Shown here: piece by piece, positions 1 to 4,903 of the stretch | How positions within the stretch are numbered: the stretch's first letter is position 1 | Layout: every line of letters begins with the position of its first letter | NCBI GenBank assembly: GCA_029933115.1 | Contig: JAOZOT010000221.1 | Span: 1 to 6,147 of the forward strand | DNA length: 6,147 nucleotides | Reading direction: 5' to 3' | Origin: Anaerolineae bacterium | Lineage (GTDB): Bacteria; Chloroflexota; Anaerolineae; E26-bin7 | Notes under the pieces: model-generated | The model's database searches: none | What the model saw: only the letters and a program-made list of their open reading frames with translations | Told to the model about the DNA's origin: nothing | Position numbers and translations under genes: made by a program

Positions 1-160
1 GGGCTGAGCGGCTCAAGCCTGCTGCAAGCAGGCTGTTGACCCATCCTGCCAAGGGCACTTCCGGTGCCCTTCCGCTGCCCAGCCTGGAGCTTGCTCCAGG
101 CAAGCCGGCTCATCGCTGAGAAGGCCACTCGCCGCAAACTACACCATTTCACGGTGTAGT
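1..160. repeat. Cluster of short perfect hairpins, non-coding
   Basis: Four non-overlapping perfect stem-loops lie in 160 bases. They are 16-23/27-34 (AGCCTGCT, 3-nt loop), 51-58/64-71 (AAGGGCAC, 5-nt loop), 82-90/93-101 (GCCTGGAGC, central TT, so in practice an 8-bp stem with a 4-nt loop) and 138-145/153-160 (ACTACACC, 7-nt loop). A fifth, bulged hairpin at 2-8/12-19 competes with the first, and 103-110 is the palindrome AGCCGGCT. Short frames are open on both strands here (3-119 plus; 113 to the left edge minus), but they lack a typical gene start and look like by-products of the palindromes. The stems differ in sequence, so this is not one repeat copied in tandem. It could be the end of a mobile element, a structured RNA or a REP-like cluster, and the left edge cuts it off. 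The hairpins are certain; their role is unknown. Confidence 0.6.
138..160 (-). terminator. Possible weak terminator hairpin downstream of the kinase-receptor gene
   Basis: This is a perfect 8-bp stem (ACTACACC/GGTGTAGT) with a 7-nt loop, about 108 bases past the stop codon of the minus-strand gene. Read on the minus strand it is followed by only two further T residues before GC-rich sequence, so it lacks a proper U-tract. It is the nearest strong hairpin downstream of that gene, but a transcription-stop function is only a guess. Confidence 0.2.
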
Positions 161-172
161 GCCGGTTTACCC

Positions 173-274
173 AACCACCGTCCCATTACCGAACTATTTT
201 CCAAGTTCATCAGCGCCCACTACGAGGAGTTGCGGTCTACTGAGCCTCAAGTTAACGACCTACTCTATCACTGA
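173..274 (+). pseudogene. Possible tail of a truncated or decayed reading frame
   Basis: This plus-strand frame is free of stops from 8 to the TGA at 272-274. Only the last 33 codons look protein-like: they include ITELFSKFISAHYEELR and end in QVNDLLYH, a mixed charged and hydrophobic helix-like composition. The part before about 173 runs through the hairpin cluster and reads as low-quality, cysteine-rich sequence. The frame has no ATG and no ribosome binding site. Its stop overlaps the convergent stop of the minus-strand kinase-receptor gene (268-270) by a few bases. It may be the C-terminal remnant of a gene interrupted by the hairpin cluster, or chance. I do not recognise a family. Confidence 0.15.
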
Positions 275-3093
275 GCCTTGACCACCCACCGCTCGATGTG
301 ATTGACCCCCATTACTGGAACCGTCCATTCTAGATAGGGCTTGGTCAACACAAAGTCGCTGTAATAGTAAAGAGGGATGATAACTGCCTCTTCGTCGCAG
401 AGGATGATCTCTGCGCGCCGGTACAACTCTTTGCGCCGCTCAGCGTCGAGTTCGCCGCCGGCTTCTTCGGTGAGGCGATCAAACTCCTCGTTATGCCACC
501 GGATGCGGTTAGCTCCCCATTTGGAGTGGAAGACCTCGAAGAGCCAGTTGTGCTGGTCGGGATAATCGGCGCACCAGCCCAATCGCCAGATGTGCGGCGG
601 ATCCTCACTCAAAGTGGTCAGGTAGGTCTCCCATTCCTGCTCGGCCAACTCTACCTCCACCCCCAGTGTATCCTTCCACATGGCCTGGACTGTCTCGGCA
701 ACTGACCGGTGTCTGTCGGAGGCATTGTACATCAGGGTGATCTTGGGAAGCCCTTCTCCGTCTGGGTATCCGGCTTCTATCAGCCATGCCCTGGCCAGAT
801 CGGGATCATAGTCCAGCATCCACCATCCCACCTCTGGGTCGTCGGCCACGCTGCCAAAGACGCCCGGGCTGGCAAAGGTGTGAGCCGGGAGCGCTGAACC
901 CTCAAACAGCGCGTCAACCAGCCTTTGGCGGTCAATGGCTGCCGAAAAAGCCCGGCGCACCAGGGGGTTGTCGAAAGGCGGCTCGGTGGTGTTGAAGCCA
1001 TAGTAGTAAGTACAGGGTCGTGGCGCGAAATAAAGCTCCTCAAACAACTCCTCATCCGCTGACACCCGCTCTGCCTCATCGGTAGGCACCCGGGCCATGT
1101 CCAATCCACCTTCCTCGTACAAGGCCAGCGCCTCGTAATCGTCCAGCATCGCCCAGTTGACGCGCGCAATAGAAACTTGAGCAGCCTCATAGTAGAAAGG
1201 GTTCTTCACCATCACCATACGGTTGTCGTGCTCCCAGGTTTCTAGCATGTAGGGGCCATTGGTCCAGATGTTGCCAGGCTCGGTCCAGAGTTCACCGTAC
1301 TCCCCGATGACTTCCCTGGGCACCGGGTGGTTGACCCCCATCCCGGCAATGCTGGGGAAATAGGCGGCCGGATATTCTAGAGTAAACCGGACAGTGTAGT
1401 CGTCCACGGCTTCGACGCCCAGCTCGTCCAGGTCGGTCATCTCTCCGGTGTTCAGGGCCTCGGCGTTCTTGATGACATAGTCTATGTAAGCATAGTTGGA
1501 GGTAGTGGCCGGGTCAATGCAGCGTTTCACGCTGTATTCCACATCGTGAGCAGTGACTTCACGCTTCTTCTCCACCTTGCCCGTGGCCGGGTCGAGATGC
1601 ACCCAGTAGACGCCCTTCCTGAGATAAAAAGTCCAGGTCAGCCCGTCGTCAGAGACATCCCAGCTCTCAGCCAGTTCGGGGATGGGTTCCATCGTTGTGT
1701 CGTCATAATCGGTCAATCCGAGAAAGAGCAATTCGACCGCTTGGTGCGCCTCATCTCCAAAGTCGGCCGGCGTCGGGTCAATACTCCCCGGCTCTACTCC
1801 CAGATTCAGGTTAACCTCTGGCCCGGTCGGCGGCGCCATCTCACCGGCAGTTGCTGTCGGTATGGCACTCTCTGCCATCCCGGCTACGCGGGTCGGCGTG
1901 GCAACTTCCACAAGTGACGGCTGGATTATCCAAAGCATCCCCCCGATGGCCGCTGCTACCAGGCATAGGAGCACCCCCACCCCCACGAGTGCCCAAACCC
2001 AGCCGGGCAATCTGGTGCGGGCCCGATCCGGCGCCGCCACCGGAACCGCTGCCGGCGATGGCGTCGGCAGCGGTACTACCCTGGGTGGTCTCTCCTCGGC
2101 CGTGGGCAGCGTAGGAGCCACTCCGGGGATAGCACTTACCTTTGGAGGCGTCACCTCGCCAGTTGGCGGCCGGCGTTCCAACCCCTCCCCGGCAAATTCG
2201 GGGGCTTTCTCCACATCCGGGGGCGCCGAGACCGGCTCGATGGGCATTTCTGTCGTTGGCAGCGGTGCGGCGGAGGCAGCCACCGCCTCCGCCAGCGCCT
2301 TGGCCAACTCTCCGGCACTCCGATAGCGGTCGGCCGGCTCTTTGGCCATCGCCTTCAAGATCACCCGTTCCACCGCTTCGGGGATAGCGGGGTTCACCTC
2401 TCGCGGTAAAGGCAGCGGCGCAGTGATGTGCTTGATCACCACGGCCATGGGCGTTTCCGCCTCATACGGCACCTGCCCCGTCAACATCTCGTACAGCATC
2501 ACCCCCAGGCTGTACACGTCGCTGCGGGCGTCCACAGAGATGCCCTGCCCCTGCTCCGGCGACATGTAAGCCGGGGTACCGACCCCAACGCCGGAACCGG
2601 TCAGCCGTATGGAAGCTTCCGTCATCTTTGCCAGGCCAAAGTCGGTCAGCAACACCCGCTGGCCACGCTCCATCAGCACGTTGCTCGGCTTCACGTCACG
2701 GTGTATGATCCCCTGTTCGTGAGCGTAGTCGAGGGCGTCAGCGATCTGGCCAATGATGTCCACTGCCCGGTGCAGCTCCAGCGGCTCGCCGAGCATGTTT
2801 TTGAGCGTACCCGCCTCGACGTACTGCATGACGATGTAGGTCAGATCGTCCTGCTGGCCAAAGTCGTACACCGGCAGGATATGGGGATGGGTCAGCTTGG
2901 CGATAGCTTTGGCCTCGCGCTGGAAGCGGGCCAGAAAGGTCTCGTCGCGCAGAAAATATCCGGGCAAGATTTTGACCGCCACATAGCGGTCGAGGCTGGG
3001 CTGATATGCCTTGTAAACGTCGGCCATGCCCCCCTTGCCGATTCTCTCTACGATCTGGTACTGGCCGATGGTGTGGCCGATCAGGTCAGTCAT
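268..3093 (-). CDS. Transmembrane Ser/Thr protein kinase fused to an extracellular family-5 solute-binding (peptide-binding) domain
   Basis: A 941-residue, probably one-pass membrane receptor kinase. Residues 12-270 form a complete Hanks-type kinase: glycine loop GKGGMADVY (19-27), ATP-anchoring Lys41, helix-C Glu60, catalytic HRDVKPSN (Asp133, Asn138), DFG (151-153), an activation segment rich in Ser/Thr (about 161-173), APE-like MSPE (177-180), Asp192 and Arg256. Residues 271-363 are a proline/alanine-rich linker. Residues 364-390 form one hydrophobic helix (GWVWALVGVGVLLCLVAAAI...). A Thr/Pro/Ala stalk follows to about 424. Residues 425-941 match a full-length SBP_bac_5 domain (OppA/DppA/NikA type), with ELAESWDVSDDGLTWTFYLRKG near 473-494, NPLVRRAFSAAIDR near 709-722 and FDRLTEEA...ERRKELYRRAEIIL near 871-898. 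The expected topology is kinase inside, binding domain outside. There is no signal peptide or lipobox and no ABC permease gene nearby, so a sensor role is more likely than transport. The start is supported by GGGAGG six bases upstream of the ATG. The domain calls are firm; the ligand is unknown. Confidence 0.95.
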   Translation of the reverse strand: MTDLIGHTIGQYQIVERIGKGGMADVYKAYQPSLDRYVAVKILPGYFLRDETFLARFQREAKAIAKLTHPHILPVYDFGQQDDLTYIVMQYVEAGTLKNMLGEPLELHRAVDIIGQIADALDYAHEQGIIHRDVKPSNVLMERGQRVLLTDFGLAKMTEASIRLTGSGVGVGTPAYMSPEQGQGISVDARSDVYSLGVMLYEMLTGQVPYEAETPMAVVIKHITAPLPLPREVNPAIPEAVERVILKAMAKEPADRYRSAGELAKALAEAVAASAAPLPTTEMPIEPVSAPPDVEKAPEFAGEGLERRPPTGEVTPPKVSAIPGVAPTLPTAEERPPRVVPLPTPSPAAVPVAAPDRARTRLPGWVWALVGVGVLLCLVAAAIGGMLWIIQPSLVEVATPTRVAGMAESAIPTATAGEMAPPTGPEVNLNLGVEPGSIDPTPADFGDEAHQAVELLFLGLTDYDDTTMEPIPELAESWDVSDDGLTWTFYLRKGVYWVHLDPATGKVEKKREVTAHDVEYSVKRCIDPATTSNYAYIDYVIKNAEALNTGEMTDLDELGVEAVDDYTVRFTLEYPAAYFPSIAGMGVNHPVPREVIGEYGELWTEPGNIWTNGPYMLETWEHDNRMVMVKNPFYYEAAQVSIARVNWAMLDDYEALALYEEGGLDMARVPTDEAERVSADEELFEELYFAPRPCTYYYGFNTTEPPFDNPLVRRAFSAAIDRQRLVDALFEGSALPAHTFASPGVFGSVADDPEVGWWMLDYDPDLARAWLIEAGYPDGEGLPKITLMYNASDRHRSVAETVQAMWKDTLGVEVELAEQEWETYLTTLSEDPPHIWRLGWCADYPDQHNWLFEVFHSKWGANRIRWHNEEFDRLTEEAGGELDAERRKELYRRAEIILCDEEAVIIPLYYYSDFVLTKPYLEWTVPVMGVNHIERWVVKAQ

Positions 3094-3099
3094 CTTATT

Positions 3100-3105
3100 C
3101 CTCCC
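3100..3105 (-). promoter_or_regulatory. Ribosome binding site of the kinase-receptor gene
   Basis: On the minus strand GGGAGG lies six bases before the ATG at 3093-3091. This near-consensus Shine-Dalgarno sequence fixes the start codon just before residues MTDLIG. Confidence 0.8.
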
Positions 3106-3141
3106 GGTTCGCCGTCATAGCTTGTAGATGTCACCCCCTCT

Positions 3142-3146
3142 GTTAG
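3142..3146. repeat. Left target-site duplication (GTTAG) of the MITE-like element
   Basis: GTTAG directly abuts the left terminal inverted repeat, and the same five bases abut the right one at 3267-3271. A flanking direct repeat of this kind is what transposase-mediated insertion leaves. Five bases alone could match by chance, but the exact abutment to both 14-bp ends makes that unlikely. Confidence 0.7.
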
Positions 3147-3266
3147 AGCGTGTCTGAAAATTCAGGGGAGGCGGCGCTCGTAGTAACGACTTCAGTCGTT
3201 TTTAGCCACAGAGCACCGGCCATTAGCGACTCCAGTCGCCACTACGAGCATTTTTTCAGACACGCT
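3147..3266. mobile_element. 120-bp MITE-like element with 14-bp perfect terminal inverted repeats
   Basis: The ends are AGCGTGTCTGAAAA (3147-3160) and its exact reverse complement (3253-3266), flanked by GTTAG on both sides. Inside is a second perfect inverted repeat, GCTCGTAGT/ACTACGAGC (3176-3184/3241-3249). Within that are two small hairpins: AACGAC-TTCA-GTCGTT (3185-3200) and GCGAC-TCCA-GTCGC (3226-3239). The whole can fold as a branched, cloverleaf-like structure. It is far too short to encode a transposase, so it would have been mobilised by an enzyme encoded elsewhere. It sits between the predicted promoter and the start codon of the kinase-receptor gene. The repeats and duplication are read directly; the MITE label is inferred from that structure, and I cannot name the parent insertion-sequence family. 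Confidence 0.72.
3176..3249. repeat. Nested inverted repeat with two internal hairpins (core of the MITE-like element)
   Basis: The 9-bp perfect outer stem is GCTCGTAGT/ACTACGAGC. The two arms carry near-identical palindromic 12-mers, CGACTTCAGTCG (3187-3198) and CGACTCCAGTCG (3228-3239), which differ at one base in the loop. The arms are therefore both inverted relatives of each other and individually self-complementary. Transcribed RNA or extruded DNA could form a three-way branched fold. Confidence 0.75.
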
Positions 3267-3271
3267 GTTAG
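3267..3271. repeat. Right target-site duplication (GTTAG) of the MITE-like element
   Basis: This is the second copy of GTTAG, immediately after the right terminal inverted repeat. Its last two bases are also part of the predicted minus-strand -10 box (3270-3275). Confidence 0.7.
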
Positions 3272-3298
3272 TGTATCACAACACGGGAGGGAAGTCAA
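3270..3298 (-). promoter_or_regulatory. Predicted sigma-70-like promoter of the kinase-receptor gene
   Basis: On the minus strand TTGACT (3298-3293, 5 of 6 to consensus) is followed after exactly 17 bases by TACACT (3275-3270, 4 of 6). The expected transcription start is near 3263, inside the right terminal repeat of the MITE-like element, giving a leader of about 170 nt before the start codon. The spacer contains the imperfect dyad GTGT-N6-ACAC (3271-3284), a possible but unsupported operator. The assignment rests on sequence match and position only. Confidence 0.5.
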
Positions 3299-3319
3299 TA
3301 GACAATCGCAGGTACACGC

Positions 3320-3348
3320 TTGACAACCAGCCCACAAAGTAGTATAGT
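3320..3348 (+). promoter_or_regulatory. Predicted sigma-70-like promoter of the M3 peptidase gene
   Basis: A perfect TTGACA (3320-3325), a 17-base spacer and TATAGT (3343-3348, 5 of 6) make this the best promoter in the window. The expected start is near 3355, giving a leader of about 33 nt. It lies back-to-back with the minus-strand promoter, with 21 bases between the two -35 boxes, so one regulator could act on both. Confidence 0.75.
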
Positions 3349-3365
3349 TGAACGCGAAAGCCACG

Positions 3366-3373
3366 AAAGGGGG
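3366..3373 (+). promoter_or_regulatory. Probable ribosome binding site of the M3 peptidase gene
   Basis: AAAGGGGG ends 14 bases before the ATG at 3388. It is purine-rich but not canonical, and the spacing is longer than the usual 5-9 bases, so translation may be moderate. No earlier in-frame start has a better site. Confidence 0.45.
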
Positions 3374-3387
3374 AAAAGCCTGCTACC

Positions 3388-4836
3388 ATGAACCTCAACC
3401 AATTTGAAAAGCGTGCGGAGGTCTTTCGAGAAGAGATGCTCCGCGAATATTACCAGGCTATGGCCGGTCTCAAAGAGCACCTGGAGATTGCACCTATCTA
3501 TGAGCGTTACGCTGACCTCTTTGCTGAAGACACCGTGCGGTGGCTGCTGGGACAAAGGCAGGACAAGCGGGGGCGATACCTGGCCGAGTTGGCCACTATG
3601 GGCTATCTTGAGCAGAGAGTCAAGGAACTGACAGAAGCTATCACCAACTTTATCCTGAAGGCTACAGTGGAATGGGATGGCGAAGAAATACCCTATCAGA
3701 CCGTGCAGCCTCGCATCGCCAACGAGCCCGTCATGGAGCGTCGCCACGAGTTGTATGCACGGCAACGGGCAGTGACCGCCCAAAGCAATGACCGGCGCGC
3801 CGAACGCTTCCAGGCCATGTACAATGCCGCTCAGGAACTGGGCTTCACCGATTATACTACTATGTGCGATCAACTGGAAGATTTACACCTGGCCTGGCTC
3901 ACAGAGCAGATGCAAACCTTTTTGGCGCGCACAGAACAAGTCTATGTGGAGCAACTAGCTCACTATCTGGCGACCATCGGTGTGCCTGAAGACAAGGCCG
4001 ACATCAGCGATTCCCTCTACCTCTTCCGCGCGCCCCACTTTGACGGACTCTTCCCCGCAGAGAGGATGCTCCCCGCCTTACGTGCTACTCTGTCCGGCCT
4101 GGGCATTGACCTGGACTCCCAAGAGGGACTGGACCTGGATACAGAACCCCGTCCCTTGAAAAGCCCGCGGGCCTTCTGCGCTCCCATTCGCGTGCCCGAC
4201 GAGGTCAAACTGGTCATCAAACCCATAGGCGGCCAAAACGACTACAAGGCCCTCTTCCACGAGGCCGGCCACGCTCAGCACGCCGTCAATACCGCCGCCG
4301 AATTGCCCTTCGCCTTCAAACGCCTGGGCGACAACTCTGTCACCGAAGGCTACGCTTTCCTGTTCGACAACCTGATCAGGAACCGTCACTGGCTGCGGGA
4401 AGTGTTGAAAACCCCCGATTGTGAAGATTACGTCAAATTCTCGCGGTTCCACAAGCTCTGGTTCCTGCGCCGCTACGGAGCCAAGCTGCTCTACGAACAG
4501 GAACTCCACGCCGGGGTAAAAGACCCCGCTTCTCGGTACACCGAGATTTTGGGCAACGCCCTCAAAGTCACCATTGCCTCCGAGAGATACCTTGAAGATG
4601 TGGATGATGCCTACTACGTGGCCCAGTACCTGCGGGCCTGGATCTTCGAGGTGCAAATGCGACGCTATCTGGAGCGAGAGTACGGCTCGACCTGGTTCAC
4701 CAAACCGGCCGCCGGCCGTTTTCTGATGGACCTCTGGCGGCAGGGGCAGCGGGACAACGTAGTCGAGCTGGCTCGGCAGATGGGCTACGAGGGCCTGGAC
4801 CTGGAGCCGTTGACAGAGGAACTGCTGAATTTTTGA
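3388..4836 (+). CDS. M3-type zinc metallopeptidase (oligopeptidase-like, compact form)
   Basis: A 482-residue protein with no signal peptide or membrane segment, so probably cytoplasmic. The active-site helix is ALFHEAGHAQHA: His291 and His295 are the zinc ligands and Glu292 the catalytic base. Glu320 in SVTEGYAF lies 25 residues after the second histidine, the spacing to the third ligand in M3 enzymes such as thimet oligopeptidase. The segment before the active site (RAFCAPIRVPDEVKLVI, then GGQNDYKALF) and the later DDAYYVAQYLRAW (406-418) resemble the substrate-side Tyr motif of M3 peptidases. Members of the family cut short peptides inside a closed channel. It is shorter than the 560-700 residues common for OpdA/PepF-type enzymes, with the N-terminal helical lobe apparently reduced. 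It is transcribed divergently from the kinase-receptor gene. No hairpin terminator follows, only a T/C-rich stretch. M32 carboxypeptidase or another HExxH clan member is less likely. The metallopeptidase call is firm; the subfamily is moderately sure. Confidence 0.88.
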   Translation: MNLNQFEKRAEVFREEMLREYYQAMAGLKEHLEIAPIYERYADLFAEDTVRWLLGQRQDKRGRYLAELATMGYLEQRVKELTEAITNFILKATVEWDGEEIPYQTVQPRIANEPVMERRHELYARQRAVTAQSNDRRAERFQAMYNAAQELGFTDYTTMCDQLEDLHLAWLTEQMQTFLARTEQVYVEQLAHYLATIGVPEDKADISDSLYLFRAPHFDGLFPAERMLPALRATLSGLGIDLDSQEGLDLDTEPRPLKSPRAFCAPIRVPDEVKLVIKPIGGQNDYKALFHEAGHAQHAVNTAAELPFAFKRLGDNSVTEGYAFLFDNLIRNRHWLREVLKTPDCEDYVKFSRFHKLWFLRRYGAKLLYEQELHAGVKDPASRYTEILGNALKVTIASERYLEDVDDAYYVAQYLRAWIFEVQMRRYLEREYGSTWFTKPAAGRFLMDLWRQGQRDNVVELARQMGYEGLDLEPLTEELLNF

Positions 4837-4866
4837 CCTCTCCGTTTTTCTCTTTTCCAAAAGCCT

Positions 4867-4880
4867 GTAGTATAATTGAA
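4867..4880 (+). promoter_or_regulatory. Predicted -10 region of the acyl-CoA dehydrogenase promoter
   Basis: A perfect TATAAT (4871-4876) sits in the 14-mer GTAGTATAATTGAA. This matches 13 of 14 bases of the -10 context of the peptidase promoter (3339-3352). No good -35 is present at 16-18 bases: only TTCTCT-like sequence in a T/C-rich tract. Transcription would start near 4883, about 20 nt before the start codon, which suggests the dehydrogenase gene can be expressed independently of the peptidase gene. Confidence 0.55.
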
Positions 4881-4890
4881 GCATCAAGTC

Positions 4891-4897
4891 AAGGAGG
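4891..4897 (+). promoter_or_regulatory. Ribosome binding site of the acyl-CoA dehydrogenase gene
   Basis: AAGGAGG is a full-consensus Shine-Dalgarno sequence six bases before the ATG at 4904. It is the strongest translation signal in the window, fixes the start, and suggests high expression. Confidence 0.88.
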
Positions 4898-4903
4898 TTT
4901 GTC

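Noticed and set aside
3..119. Open frame at the left edge (plus strand) that could be the end of an upstream gene
   Set aside because: It consists almost wholly of the palindromes, and the opposite strand is equally open. The residues are low-complexity Ala/Pro/Leu/Ser with no recognisable family.
215..228. Resemblance of GCCCACTACGAGGA to the inner arm of the MITE-like element (CGCCACTACGAGCA, 3237-3250)
   Set aside because: Only an 8-base core plus a few flanking bases match, with an extra C and no surrounding inverted repeat, so chance is adequate.
268..3093. Reading the kinase and the solute-binding domain as two genes joined by a sequencing error
   Set aside because: The frame is uninterrupted. 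The linker, membrane helix and stalk form a sensible connection, and no ribosome binding site, start or signal peptide is seen in front of the binding domain.
2428..3120. Plus-strand open frame of 230 codons antisense to the kinase domain
   Set aside because: The sense strand encodes a complete set of kinase motifs here. The antisense product has no recognisable domain and is a codon-usage shadow.
4837..4860. T/C-rich stretch after the peptidase gene as an intrinsic terminator
   Set aside because: No GC-rich hairpin precedes the T residues, so it does not meet the structure of an intrinsic terminator.
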